From: DASZBX01 sp035943635
GTDB taxonomy: Bacteria; Actinomycetota; Actinomycetes; Streptomycetales; Catenulisporaceae
Assembly: GCA_035943635.1 (NCBI GenBank)
Contig: DASZBX010000128.1
Location: 1 to 64,000 of the forward strand
DNA length: 64,000 nt
Direction of reading: 5' to 3'
Shown piece by piece: positions 35,118-46,530 of this stretch. Both the position numbers and the translations under genes were made by a program. A model generated the notes under the pieces. That model worked only from the letters and a program-made list of their open reading frames with translations, was not told where the DNA came from and did not search any database. Within the stretch, counting starts at the first letter, position 1; each line of letters begins with the position of its first letter.

Positions 35118-36758
35118 GTGACGGACAGTTGGACCGGTTCGCCGGGGGACGACCCGCGCAGCCGCGGGGTCCGCAAGGCGATCGGCGTGGGCTCCCTGGT
35201 GGGCATCCTGATCGCCGGGGCGGTGCTGCTGTTCGCCAGCGGCAAGGTCGGCCCGGCCAAGCAGGTGGACGGCTTCGTGCCGCTCGGCTCGGACTTCGGC
35301 ACCTCCTCGTTCCAGACCGGCCAGGCGTTCCTGCAGGACTGGCAGTCCGGCAACCTCAAGGCCGCGGCGAACATCACCGACGACCCGTCCGCCGCACTGG
35401 CCGCGCTGACCCAGTACCAGAGCGGGCTCAAACTCAGCGGCCTGACGGTCTTCCCGGGCCAGGTCAACAGCGTCGGCTACATGACGTTCAGCGTCCAGGC
35501 CCAGGCCGGCGCGCCCGCGGCGCCCTGGTCCTACGGCTCCGGGCTGGCGATCTACCAGGGCACCACGGCCCAGGACAACCACTGGTTCGTCAAGTGGTCC
35601 CCGACCGTGCTGTTCAGCACCCTGGCCGCCGGGCAGAAGTTCGCCCTCGGCACCATCCCGGCCACCGCGACCACGGTCACCGACAGCGGCGGCACCCCGC
35701 TGACCCCGGCGAACGCGCCGAGCCTGGCGAACGTCATCTCCGCGCTGGAGAAGACCGCGCCGGTGTCCTCCGGCAGCACGCCCGGCCAGGAGGTGCAGAT
35801 CACCGACGCGTCCGGGAAGGTGGTGGCGAACGTGACCAAGATCTCCGACCCGCTGAACGTCAACGCGGTCAAGACCACGATCAGCCTGCCGGTCCAGGCG
35901 GCCGCCGAGCACGCGGTCAAGGAGCACGCGAACAGCTCGATGGTGGTGATCCAGCCGTCCACCGGCAACATCCTGGCGATCGCCAACAACGACGGCAACG
36001 GCCTGGACACCGCCCTGCTCGGCGGGGTCGCGCCCGGCTCGACGTTCAAGATCATCACGTCCGCGATGCTGATCAACAACGGCACGCTCAGCAGCATCGA
36101 CGAGAACGTGCCGTGCCCGCCGACCCTGGTCGCCGACGGCCAGACCCTGCATAACAGCGAGGGCGAGTCGGGTGACAGCACCTTCGAGAACGACTTCGCC
36201 CAGTCCTGCAACAACGCGTTCAGCAGCTTCTACAACAAGACCACCGGCCCCGACCTGGCCAGCGCGGCGACCCAGTACTTCGGCTTCAACACGGCGTGGA
36301 ACATCGGCCTGAACCAGCCGACCGTCTACGGCCATGTGCCCACCTCCTCCGGCGCGCTGCTGGCCGAGCAGCTGGTCGGCCAGGGCAACGTCACCGCCAA
36401 CCCGCTGGCGATGGCCTCGGTCGCCGCCACCATCGCCACCGGCAGCTTCAAGCAGCCGATCCTGGTCCCCGGCACCACCCAGGTCTCGGCCACCCCGCTG
36501 TCCGGCAGCACCGACAGCCAGATGAAGACCCTGATGCGCTCGGTGATCACCACCGGCACCCTCGGCGGCGTGTTCGGCGGCGAGGCGGGCGTCTACGGCA
36601 AGACCGGCACCGCCGAGGTCCAGGGCCAGCTGCCCAACAGCTGGACCGTCGCCTACAAGGACGACTTCTCGGTCTGCGCCCTGGCCATCGCCGGCAACTT
36701 CGGCGCCTCGGCCGCCGGCCCGGAGACCAAGTCCCTGCTGGACGCGATCGACCCGTGA
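35118..36758 (+). CDS. Penicillin-binding protein with MecA-type N-terminal domain
   Basis: 546 aa. A short cytoplasmic N-terminus, one membrane anchor (about residues 23-44, AIGVGSLVGILIAGAVLLFA), an NTF2-like/MecA_N domain (about 60-165) and a transpeptidase domain. Active-site motifs are STFK (Ser308), SCN (about Ser362) and KTG (about Lys495), so the enzyme should be catalytically intact. It cross-links peptidoglycan outside the membrane and resembles the class B PBPs of actinomycetes. I chose the GTG at 35118 because GGGAGA lies about 10 nt upstream. It has no partner SEDS gene nearby. The large inverted repeat lies in its 5' region and could affect its expression. Confidence 0.93.
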   Translation: MTDSWTGSPGDDPRSRGVRKAIGVGSLVGILIAGAVLLFASGKVGPAKQVDGFVPLGSDFGTSSFQTGQAFLQDWQSGNLKAAANITDDPSAALAALTQYQSGLKLSGLTVFPGQVNSVGYMTFSVQAQAGAPAAPWSYGSGLAIYQGTTAQDNHWFVKWSPTVLFSTLAAGQKFALGTIPATATTVTDSGGTPLTPANAPSLANVISALEKTAPVSSGSTPGQEVQITDASGKVVANVTKISDPLNVNAVKTTISLPVQAAAEHAVKEHANSSMVVIQPSTGNILAIANNDGNGLDTALLGGVAPGSTFKIITSAMLINNGTLSSIDENVPCPPTLVADGQTLHNSEGESGDSTFENDFAQSCNNAFSSFYNKTTGPDLASAATQYFGFNTAWNIGLNQPTVYGHVPTSSGALLAEQLVGQGNVTANPLAMASVAATIATGSFKQPILVPGTTQVSATPLSGSTDSQMKTLMRSVITTGTLGGVFGGEAGVYGKTGTAEVQGQLPNSWTVAYKDDFSVCALAIAGNFGASAAGPETKSLLDAIDP

Positions 36759-36907
36759 CGCGGCGGGCGGCGCGGCCGACGTGTGCCGCTGCCTGTGTGC
36801 TGTGAACATCCCGTCCGGGCCGTGGGGGCCAACCCTGCGGTCCGGACTTTTCGCCGAGGAGGAATACGGCCGAGCAAGGCACTCGGGATGAACTGCGCGA
36901 GCGGCGG

Positions 36908-37042
36908 ATGGCCGAGCCCGGCGCGCAGGAGGCGTACGAGGCGGCTCAACGCGACTTCCTACTCGGAGAGGCTGCGCGCCAGGCGCGGCAGACCGAACCC
37001 GGGTCGACGCCGGATCAGCGCGCCCCGCGCCGCCTGCTGTGA
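36908..37042 (+). pseudogene. Truncated antitoxin/XRE-type remnant
   Basis: A 44-codon frame encoding MAEPGAQEAYEAAQRDFLLG then EAARQARQ. This resembles the N-terminal linker helix of HigA/XRE-type antitoxins just before their helix-turn-helix; in-frame codons upstream (ELRERR) extend the similarity. The helix-turn-helix itself is missing and a stop follows after about 20 residues. Without a ribosome site or a toxin gene it is best read as a remnant. Confidence 0.35.
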
Positions 37043-37076
37043 AAGCCCAGACCGGCAAGCCCGTGCACCGCTGATC

Positions 37077-37661
37077 TCAGCCGCCGTACGGCCGGCTGGC
37101 GCGGGCCTCGGCCAGCGCCGTGGCCCACCAGGCGAGTTGGTCGAGCATGTCTTCGGCGGCGGAGTCGGCGTCGGGTTCGTCGAGCGGGCGGCCGTTCTGG
37201 TCGAAGCCGCGGTGCACCCGGGGGAAGCTGACCGTGTTGCGCACGGTCATGGCGTGCAGTTCGGCGAACACCAGGCGCAGCTGCTCCACGGCGCGCAGGC
37301 CGCCGCTGACGCCGCCGTAGGACACGAACGCGACCGGCTTGGCCCGCCACTCGTGGTGGTAGTGGTCGATGGCGATCTTCAGCGGGCCGGGGAAGCTGTG
37401 GTTGTACTCCGGGGTGACCACGGCGAACGCGGCCGCCTCGGCCAGCCGGACTCCGAGCGCCTCGGCGCCGGCCAGGCGCGGTTCGGCCGTCTCGAAGCCG
37501 ATCTCGGCCAGGTCGACCACGTCGACGTCGTAGCCGCCGTGCTGCCGGGCCTGTCCGGCGAACCAGTCGGCGACGACCGGGCCGCGCCGCCCGGGCCGGG
37601 TGCTGGCGATGATGACGACCAGACGCAGGGGCGGGGCCGGGGGAGCGGAGTCGCTGGACAC
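37077..37661 (-). CDS. NADPH-dependent FMN reductase-like flavoprotein
   Basis: 194 aa flavodoxin-fold protein. The phosphate-binding loop IIASTRPGRRGPVVADW (residues about 17-33), the isoalloxazine loop VTPEYNHSFPGPLKIAIDH and SYGGVSGGLRAVEQL are hallmarks of the NADPH-dependent FMN/quinone reductases. It probably reduces FMN, quinones or azo compounds in the cytoplasm. The GTG at 37661 follows AGGAG by about 11 nt; an ATG at 37712 would add 17 residues without support. It is divergent from recD2. Confidence 0.92.
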   Translation of the reverse strand: MSSDSAPPAPPLRLVVIIASTRPGRRGPVVADWFAGQARQHGGYDVDVVDLAEIGFETAEPRLAGAEALGVRLAEAAAFAVVTPEYNHSFPGPLKIAIDHYHHEWRAKPVAFVSYGGVSGGLRAVEQLRLVFAELHAMTVRNTVSFPRVHRGFDQNGRPLDEPDADSAAEDMLDQLAWWATALAEARASRPYGG

Positions 37662-37829
37662 GGTCGGTAGTTCTCCTTCTGGGGACGTCGAACCGGTCTG
37701 CGATACCAGCACGAACCACTACGCACGCTACTACGAGACCCGGCCCGCCCGATCCGCCGTGCCCGGCCCGCCGCCGAAGCCGCCCCAACCAGCCGCGCCA
37801 TCCCCCAGACCACCGTCGTCCCCACCGGC

Positions 37830-37835
37830 TAACCT
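37830..37835 (+). promoter_or_regulatory. -10 element of leaderless recD2
   Basis: TAACCT, 7 nt before the GTG start at 37843; no ribosome site is present. Confidence 0.55.
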
Positions 37836-37842
37836 AGGACCC

Positions 37843-40125
<2,283 letters not shown>

Positions 40126-40149
40126 GCCGGTTTACGTGCCGGTACCCGC

Positions 40150-40815
40150 TCAGCCCTGGGGTCCCTGCGGGGGCTGGTACGGCGGCTGCTGCGGGGGCTG
40201 GTACGGAGCCTGCGGAGGCTGGTACGGAGCCTGCGGGGGCTGGTACGGGGCCTGCGGCTGGCCGTAGTCGACCGGCGGCGGGTAGCCGCCCTGCTGCGGG
40301 TACTGCTGGCCGACCACCGGGGCGCCCGGCTGCTTCTGGAACGCGGCGCCGATGTTGTTGAGCGTGCCGCCCGAGGCGGTGAACCCCAGGTAGCCGATCA
40401 CGGCGGTGGCCAGGGCCAGGACCAGGCCCACGTAGGTGCCGAAGCTGGCGCCGGCGCTCACGCCGCCGGTGAAGGCGTCGGCGGGCACGGACGGGTAGGT
40501 CAGCCAACGGATCAGCACGATCACGAAGGCGACGACACCCACGATGGCAAGTAGAGCGTCCCCACCCGGCAGCGTGACCTTCTGCTCGAACGCCGGCAGG
40601 ACCGCGAGCACGCCGACCGCGAGGAGCAGAACCATCGGGAACCAGGCCCCGATGCCTACACTCCAGGCGTTGCCGCTGGTGCTGTAGTCGCCGATTCCGA
40701 GGTCTGCGGCGCCCTTGACGGACACCGTGTACCACGGCAGGAAGCTGTTGACGAAGGCGAGTAGTCCCACTACCGCCAATATCCGGTCATTACGACCGAG
40801 CTTCTCCAGATTCAA
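40150..40815 (-). CDS. Four-helix membrane protein with Pro/Gln/Tyr-rich tail
   Basis: 221 aa. Four hydrophobic helices (about residues 12-30, 57-77, 85-105, 125-145) and a C-terminal tail of PYQPPQA repeats, encoded by DNA repeats of about 24 bp (40176-40260). Such tails are common on actinobacterial membrane proteins and presumably face the cytoplasm. The start is a TTG at 40815 with GGGAGGG 5 nt upstream, giving LNLEKLGRNDRIL; a TATTGA or GATATT -10 is possible nearby. Function unknown. It stands alone, convergent with recD2. Confidence 0.8.
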   Translation of the reverse strand: MNLEKLGRNDRILAVVGLLAFVNSFLPWYTVSVKGAADLGIGDYSTSGNAWSVGIGAWFPMVLLLAVGVLAVLPAFEQKVTLPGGDALLAIVGVVAFVIVLIRWLTYPSVPADAFTGGVSAGASFGTYVGLVLALATAVIGYLGFTASGGTLNNIGAAFQKQPGAPVVGQQYPQQGGYPPPVDYGQPQAPYQPPQAPYQPPQAPYQPPQQPPYQPPQGPQG

Positions 40816-41242
40816 GATCCCTCCCTAAGATCAATATCTGCAATTGAGTTTGTTCCCCTGTGTGATACCACGTGGCTGATGTCAGCGGTGGCAGGGCCCG
40901 GGTAGTGCGCCGAACGGTCGCCTGGGCGCGCTGAACGGTTGTCGACGCCGTCCGGCCCGCCCGCTCCCGAGGTCTCCCACCCGGTTCGCAGGGGTTGGTC
41001 CCGCTGGTCGGCCGGGGGCCGGGCGGTCACGCGGCGCAAGCCTACCCGATCTACCCGGATCCGGCGCGGTGCGTCGGAAAGGCATGGCCTTGCGGGCCCT
41101 GTCGATCTCTGCCGGCACGGTTGCGCGGTTACTGAAATGGAGCCCGGAAGGACTTCCGGAGGACTTTGATGATTGACGGGCCGGAGGGTAAAGAATCTTC
41201 GATCAAGGCAATGATCACTGGGCGGAAGCGGGAAAAGAAAGA
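40816..41242. other. Intergenic, no gene supported
   Basis: Between the histidine kinase stop and the membrane-protein start, both on the minus strand. A CCACGTGG palindrome at about 40869-40876 lies upstream of the membrane protein and could be an operator. No terminator is evident. Confidence 0.35.
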
Positions 41243-43051
41243 TCATGTAGCGGCTGGGCGGGATGGCCGCCCGGCTCCGGAATCGGCGCCCGGTCCGGCC
41301 GCGGACCCGGCGGCGGACCCCGGATCGGTTCCGGAACCGGAGTTCCTGCCGGTTCCGGCGCCGGAGGTTGCGCCGGAATCACCGCCGGAACCGGTGGCCG
41401 GGGCGGTGGCGGACCCGGGCAGCCGCAGCCGGGCGACCGTGCCGATCGGGCCGTCGTGGTCCCGGTCGTGCGCCGGTTCCAGCGAGATGGCGCCGTCGCT
41501 CTCCTTGGCCACCTGGGCCACGATCGCCAGGCCCAGGCCCGAGCCGGGCAGCGAGCGGGCCGAGTCGGACCGGTAGAACCGCTCGAACACCTTCGGCAGG
41601 TCCTCGGCGGAGATGCCCGGGCCCCGGTCGGTCACGGAGTACTCGCCCCGGTGCAGCCGCACGGTGACCACGCCGCCGGCCGGGGAGAACTTCACCGCGT
41701 TGTCCAGCAGGTTCACCACGGCCCGGTCCAGCCCGGTCGGATCGCCCTGCACGTACCAGGGCTCCACCTCGACGTCGAAGACGAGCCCCGGGCCGCGCAG
41801 CCGGGCCCGCTGCACCGCGCGGCCGACCACCTCGTGCAGGGCCACTTTCATGGTCGACCGCTTGCCCCCCTCGGCGGTCCGGGACAGCTCCAGCAGGTCG
41901 GTGACCAGGCCGGACAGTTCGTGCAGCTGCTGGTCCACGCTCTCGAGCATCGCCTCGCGGCGCCCGGTCGGCAGGGCCCGGCCGGTCCGTTCGCTGCGCA
42001 GCATCAGGTCCACGTTGGTCCGCAGGCTGGTCAGCGGGGTGCGCAGCTCGTGCCCGGCGTCGGCGATCAGTCGCCGCTGCCGGTCCCGGGACAGCGCCAG
42101 GGCGGCGGCCATCGCGTTGAACGCCCGGCCGAGCCGGCCCACCTCGTCCCGGCTCTCGGCCGGCAGCCGGACCGAAAGATCACCGGTTCGGCCCACGTGT
42201 TCGGCCACCCGGGTGAGCCGGCGCACCGGGACCAGGGCCGAACGGGCGACCAGCAGCCCGGCCAGCACGGCCAGGAAGATCCCGGCCAGCGCGACCAGGC
42301 CGAGCTTCCACCGCAGGCTGGACAGGGCGCTGTTCAGCCCGCCGATCTCCGCGATGGTCTGGACCGCGACGTCCCCGCGCATGTGCGTCGTGTAGACCCG
42401 CACCGCGTCACCCGTACTGGTGACGTCGTCGCGGAAGTAGCCCGGCGCGGCGCCACTCGCCACGGCCTGGTCCTGGGTGGTCGAGTTCACCTTGTAGTCG
42501 GCGAAGGTATAGGTCTTCCCGCCGAAATCGACCCCCGGCAGGCACACGGTCCCGTCGGTCTCGACGAACTGGGTGACGTACTGGTCGCCGCCCACGATCG
42601 CCGGGCCGCCGTTGACGGGACCGATGATCGAAATGCCCGAAGGCTCCGAGGTTCCCGCATCCGCCGAGCCGTCGCCGCCGGCTGCCGAGCCTGCGGCCGT
42701 GCTCGATCCGTTCAGCGAGGAGAACGGCGAAGGGCTGGCCGCGCACACCGACTGGCTGCCCTGGCCGCCGGGCAGCGCGCCGGCCCCGGGCCCGCCGGCC
42801 TGCGGCGCGTTCTGCGCGGGCCGCATCGACGCATCGACCATCTGCTGGTTCAGCTGGTTGTTCAACTCGTTGTCCACCAGCCGGTAGGACACCAGCGCGG
42901 CCGCCATCACGGACAGGGCCACCGCCGCCGCGGCGAGCAGGGCCAGCCGCCCGCGCAGCGGCAGCCGGTTCGAGCGCAGCCCCCGGCCCAGCCCGCGCAG
43001 GCCCCGGGCGCCGTCGGCGGTCCCGGCCGGCCGGCCGGTGCGCAGGTTCAC
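41243..43051 (-). CDS. Two-component sensor histidine kinase
   Basis: 602 aa. Two membrane helices (about residues 38-58 and 245-267) enclose an extracellular sensor region with a Gly/Ser/Ala-rich stretch. A HAMP domain (VPVRRLTRVAEHVG), HisKA (DAGHELRTPLTSL, phospho-His about residue 334) and HATPase (NLLDNAVKFSP N box, DRGPGIS, GSGLGLAIV) follow. The last 70 residues are Gly/Ser/Pro/Asp-rich and probably disordered. The GTG at 43051 overlaps the response-regulator stop (GTGA). The layout resembles MprB-type kinases of envelope-stress systems. The neighbouring MacB/FtsX transporter is the likely output. Confidence 0.93.
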   Translation of the reverse strand: MNLRTGRPAGTADGARGLRGLGRGLRSNRLPLRGRLALLAAAAVALSVMAAALVSYRLVDNELNNQLNQQMVDASMRPAQNAPQAGGPGAGALPGGQGSQSVCAASPSPFSSLNGSSTAAGSAAGGDGSADAGTSEPSGISIIGPVNGGPAIVGGDQYVTQFVETDGTVCLPGVDFGGKTYTFADYKVNSTTQDQAVASGAAPGYFRDDVTSTGDAVRVYTTHMRGDVAVQTIAEIGGLNSALSSLRWKLGLVALAGIFLAVLAGLLVARSALVPVRRLTRVAEHVGRTGDLSVRLPAESRDEVGRLGRAFNAMAAALALSRDRQRRLIADAGHELRTPLTSLRTNVDLMLRSERTGRALPTGRREAMLESVDQQLHELSGLVTDLLELSRTAEGGKRSTMKVALHEVVGRAVQRARLRGPGLVFDVEVEPWYVQGDPTGLDRAVVNLLDNAVKFSPAGGVVTVRLHRGEYSVTDRGPGISAEDLPKVFERFYRSDSARSLPGSGLGLAIVAQVAKESDGAISLEPAHDRDHDGPIGTVARLRLPGSATAPATGSGGDSGATSGAGTGRNSGSGTDPGSAAGSAAGPGADSGAGRPSRPAAT

Positions 43052-43779
43052 GCCGACCCCGCACCTTCGCCGCGCAGGACGTAGCCGACGCCGCGCACCG
43101 TGTGCAGCAGCCGGCGTTCGCTGCCGGCCTCGGTCTTACGCCGCAAGTACATGATGTAGACGTCCAGCGAGTTCGACGACGGGCCGAAGTCGAAGCCCCA
43201 GATCGTGCTGAGCAGCTGCTCCCGGCTGAGCACCTGGCGCGGGTGGCGCAGGAACATCTCCAGCAGGTTGAACTCGGTCCGGGTCAGCTCGATCGCCCGC
43301 TCCCCGCGCGCCACGTCCCGGGTCAGCATGTCCATCCGCAGGTCGGCGTACGAGAGCACCTCCTGCGCCGGGTCCGGCCCGGCCGCAGCCTGGGTCACCA
43401 GCGCGCCGCGCCGCAGCAGCGAGCGCAGCCGGGCCAGCAGCTCGTCCAGGTCGAACGGCTTGGTCAGGTAGTCGTCCGCGCCCAGGTCCAGGCCGGTGAC
43501 CCGGTCCCCGACGGTGTCCCGGGCGGTGAGCAGCAGCACCGGCAGGGCCGGGTCGCTCGCGCGCAGCCGGCGCAGCACGGTCAGCCCGTCCATCCGCGGC
43601 ATCATCACGTCCAGCAGCACCACGTCCGGACGCTCCTTGGCGATCAGCTCCATCGCCTCCAGCCCGTCCGCGGCCATGGCCACCTGGAAACCCTCGAACT
43701 CCAGCCCGCCGCGGATCGCCTCGCGCACGGCCGGCTCGTCGTCGACCAGCAGCACCCGCTGTCCCGGCTCGTTCGTCAT
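43048..43779 (-). CDS. OmpR-family response regulator (MprA-like)
   Basis: 243 aa. A receiver domain with acidic pair DDE (13-15), phospho-acceptor Asp57 (VVLLDVMMPRMDG) and the Thr/Lys switch residues (LLLTARD, TKPF), joined to a winged-helix DNA-binding domain (LTRTEFNLLEMFLRHPRQVL, SLDVYIMYLRRK). The ATG at 43779 follows GGCGAGGGC; the longer frame to 43989 is not supported. It is coupled to the kinase gene. Two 11-bp direct repeats sit about 50-70 nt upstream of its start, and a similar pair lies before the FtsX-type permease. This suggests autoregulation and control of that transporter. Confidence 0.94.
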   Translation of the reverse strand: MTNEPGQRVLLVDDEPAVREAIRGGLEFEGFQVAMAADGLEAMELIAKERPDVVLLDVMMPRMDGLTVLRRLRASDPALPVLLLTARDTVGDRVTGLDLGADDYLTKPFDLDELLARLRSLLRRGALVTQAAAGPDPAQEVLSYADLRMDMLTRDVARGERAIELTRTEFNLLEMFLRHPRQVLSREQLLSTIWGFDFGPSSNSLDVYIMYLRRKTEAGSERRLLHTVRGVGYVLRGEGAGSA

Positions 43780-43830
43780 GCCCTCGCCACCCATTCCGTC
43801 CGGTTCCGCTCGGCCGGTCCCATGGTCCCA

Positions 43831-43852
43831 AGGTCCGATGAAGGTTCGATGA
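43831..43852 (-). promoter_or_regulatory. 11-bp tandem direct repeats before the response regulator
   Basis: On the plus strand AGGTCCGATGA is followed at once by AGGTTCGATGA (10 of 11 identical). One-turn spacing of two direct half-sites is typical of OmpR-family regulator boxes. Probable autoregulatory site. Confidence 0.6.
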
Positions 43853-44057
43853 GAACCCGCTGTGACTGGCCTGGATCCGTTCGGGCGGGCCGACTTCTCT
43901 CCCCTCCTGCGCCTGTCCGGCAGCCCGGGGCGCCAGATCCGCCCCCGGCGCGCCGCGACTGCCGAACCGGCCCCCGTCTTGCCGGACACACGCCCGGCCG
44001 GTCCCGGCCCGCGTGATGCGGACCGGAACCGGCCGGGGCACGTCTGCCGACGGCGGC

Positions 44058-44747
44058 TCAGGCGATCGCCGGGGCCTCCCGCTTGATGGTCAGCCTGCCG
44101 TTCTTGATCTGGGCCAGTCTGGGCACCCGCTTGGCGATCGCGGAGTCGTGGGTGACCACGATGATGGTCAGGTTCCGCTCCCGCCAGAGCCTCTCCAGCA
44201 GGTTCACGATGTCGTCCCGGGTCTCCTCGTCCAGGTTGCCGGTCGGCTCGTCCGCCATCAGCACCTTGGGTTCCTTCACCAGCGCCCGGGCGATCGCCAC
44301 CCGCTGCTGCTGGCCGCCGGACAGCTCGCCGGGCAGGTGGGTCAGCCGGTCGCCGAGGCCCACCTCGGTCAGCGCCGCCGCCGCGCGCTCGCGCCGCAGC
44401 GCGGCCTTGACGCCCATCGGCACCAGGGCGGTCTCCACGTTCTCCCGCGCGTTGAGCGTGGGCATCAGGTTGAAGGACTGGAAGATGTAGCCGAAGTTCT
44501 CCGCGCGCAGCTTGGTCAGCTGCATCTCGCCCATCTTGGCCATGTCCCGGCCGTCGAACACCAGCGTGCCGCCGGTCGGCCGGTCCAGCCCGCCGAGCAG
44601 CTGGAGCAGGGTGGACTTGCCGTGCCCGGTCGGGCCCTGGATGGCCAGCATGTCCCCGTCCGGGATGGTCACGTCCACGCCCGCGAGCGCGTTGACGACC
44701 TCTCTCTTGCCCTTGTACTGCTTGGTCAGTCCGGTGATCTCGTACAT
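44058..44747 (-). CDS. MacB/LolD-type ABC transporter ATPase
   Basis: 229 aa, a single nucleotide-binding domain. Walker A GPTGHGKST (His in place of the common Ser), Q-loop FQSFNLMPTLNARENV, signature LSGGQQQRVAIARAL, Walker B VLMADEPTGNLD and H-loop VTHD are intact. This branch powers FtsX-type permeases that move or release substrates on the outer membrane face and do not import solutes. It follows the FtsX-type permease gene on the same strand with a gap of about 140 nt; the two form one transporter. ATG at 44747 (MYEITGLTKQY). Confidence 0.93.
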   Translation of the reverse strand: MYEITGLTKQYKGKREVVNALAGVDVTIPDGDMLAIQGPTGHGKSTLLQLLGGLDRPTGGTLVFDGRDMAKMGEMQLTKLRAENFGYIFQSFNLMPTLNARENVETALVPMGVKAALRRERAAAALTEVGLGDRLTHLPGELSGGQQQRVAIARALVKEPKVLMADEPTGNLDEETRDDIVNLLERLWRERNLTIIVVTHDSAIAKRVPRLAQIKNGRLTIKREAPAIA

Positions 44748-44885
44748 GGTTGCCTCGCTACCTTTTCCTGATCCAGAGGAGTCTGCGCTGTCCCGGCCCG
44801 GTCAGCTCGCGGCTGCTCGGGCGGCTGTTCGGATGGTTCACCCGGCGGGCCGTGGGCCGGCCCGCGGGCACGTCCCGCCGCCGCA

Positions 44886-46382
44886 TCAGGCGATCTTCCG
44901 CAGGGCGTCGGCCGGGCGCAGGGCCGAGGCCCGCCAGCCGCCGAACCCGCCGGCGATCAGGCCGCCGAGCACGGCCAGGGCCACCGCGAGCAGCAGCACG
45001 TTCAGCGACACCGGCGCGGTCAGGTGGACCGTGGTGGCCGGGGAACTCGCCGCGCCGAAGCCGCCGCGGCCCCCGCCGCCCGCGCCGCCCGCGCCGCCGC
45101 CCGGGATCCCGGCGCCGGAGGTCGGCGCGGTGGCCGAGCTGCCGACGCTGGCGCTGAGCGTCGGGGCGACCCGGTCGATCACCTCGGCCGCGCCCACGCC
45201 GAGCACGATCCCGAGCGCGCCGCCGATCAGTCCGGTCACGATCGCCTCGCCGAGCACCTGCCGGATCACCCGGCGCGAGGTCCAGCCCAGCGCCTTCAAC
45301 GTGCCGAACTCGCGCACCCGGCGGCCCACGGCCGAGACGGTGAACAGCGCGGCCACCGCGAACGCGGCCAGCAGCACGGCGATGGCCAGGTACCGGCCCA
45401 GGCTGTTGGCCAGGTCCGAGGTGGACTTGAGCGAGCCGGTGATCGAGTCGGCCAGGTCGGCCGAGGTGGTCACGGTGGTCCCGGACACGTCCTTCTTGAT
45501 CGCCGCGGCGACCGCGTCGATCTGGGTCGAGTTGCCGGCCTTGACGTAGATGGTGGAGACGGCGCCGCTCTGCCCGGACAGGGTCTGCGCGATGCCCAGC
45601 GGGATGTACGCGTCGGACGCGGTGGACCCGCTGACCAGGCCGACCACGGTGAAGGTCTTGCCGCCGAAGGTCTTGGTGCTGCCGACCTTGAGCTTGTTGG
45701 TGGAGGCGTAGCTCGCGCTGAGCACCACGTTGTCCGCCTTGGCGTCGGCGGAGGTCAGTTCACGCCCGCCGGCCAGGGTCAGCGCGGCCATCGGGCCGCT
45801 GGCCAGGTCGGTGGTGTCCACGCCGGCGACCGTGGTCGGGCTGATGTTGCCGGAGACCCCGGCCGGTCCGTTGAAACCGAACGACGGGGCGTTGCCGCCG
45901 CCGCGCTCGGCCCCGCCGGGCCCGCCGCCGGTGGTGGTGCTCGGGTTCTGGGTGGCCTGCTGGCTGATCGTGCCGGAGATGTCGAAGTCGATCAGGGAGA
46001 GCGAGCCGGTGGCCGTGGACACCCCGGACACGGCCTTGACCTTGGCCAGCTCGGCCGCGGTGAGCGTGCTGGCGCCGGGCGCCGAGTTGAGCGAGTCGCT
46101 GGTGCCGGTGGAGGTCTTGGTGCCGGAACTGCCGCCGGTCTGCGGGCCGCTGAACGAGAAGCTCGGCCCGCCGGTGTTCTTCGACGCGGCGTCGTTGGTG
46201 ACGGTCATGTCGGTGCCGACGCCGTAGAGGGAGTGCAGCACACTGTCCTGCGCGGTCTTGACCCCGGCCGAGGCGGCGGTGACCGCGATGGTCAGGCCGA
46301 TCCCCAGGGCCAGGCCGAGCGCGATGATGAAGGCCTGCCGCGCCCGTCTGCGCAGCTCCCTGATCAGGTAGATGAAGAACAT
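44886..46382 (-). CDS. FtsX/MacB-type ABC transporter permease
   Basis: 498 aa. An N-terminal membrane helix (about residues 17-38), a long extracytoplasmic domain with Gly/Ser/Thr-rich loops (about 60-330) and three C-terminal helices with the FtsX core (GRRVREFGTLKALGWTSRRV, then IRQVLGEAI). This MacB_PCD/FtsX layout fits a mechanotransmitting efflux or envelope-stress transporter. The ATG at 46382 is chosen; the in-frame extension to 46472 is Arg/Pro-rich and unsupported. About 106-123 nt upstream lie two GGATGAG repeats 11 bp apart, like those before the response regulator. It pairs with the ATPase gene downstream. Confidence 0.92.
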   Translation of the reverse strand: MFFIYLIRELRRRARQAFIIALGLALGIGLTIAVTAASAGVKTAQDSVLHSLYGVGTDMTVTNDAASKNTGGPSFSFSGPQTGGSSGTKTSTGTSDSLNSAPGASTLTAAELAKVKAVSGVSTATGSLSLIDFDISGTISQQATQNPSTTTGGGPGGAERGGGNAPSFGFNGPAGVSGNISPTTVAGVDTTDLASGPMAALTLAGGRELTSADAKADNVVLSASYASTNKLKVGSTKTFGGKTFTVVGLVSGSTASDAYIPLGIAQTLSGQSGAVSTIYVKAGNSTQIDAVAAAIKKDVSGTTVTTSADLADSITGSLKSTSDLANSLGRYLAIAVLLAAFAVAALFTVSAVGRRVREFGTLKALGWTSRRVIRQVLGEAIVTGLIGGALGIVLGVGAAEVIDRVAPTLSASVGSSATAPTSGAGIPGGGAGGAGGGGRGGFGAASSPATTVHLTAPVSLNVLLLAVALAVLGGLIAGGFGGWRASALRPADALRKIA

Positions 46383-46487
46383 CGTCCGGTCCCGTCGTGG
46401 GTCGAGTCGTGAGCGGCGCCGGAGTGGACCGGGCGCCGCCGGGCGAGACGACTGTGCTCCGGCTTGCCTCACGAAACGCTGAGCCGT

Positions 46488-46505
46488 GGATGAGAACGGG
46501 ATGAG
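46488..46505 (-). promoter_or_regulatory. 11-bp-phased GGATGAG repeats before the permease
   Basis: GGATGAG at 46488-46494 and at 46499-46505 (plus-strand reading), 11 bp start to start. Both this region and the response-regulator upstream region also share GTTCTCATC on the minus strand. Probable binding site of the response regulator. Confidence 0.55.
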
Positions 46506-46530
46506 TGTTGCGGCGGCCCGCCCGGGCGGG

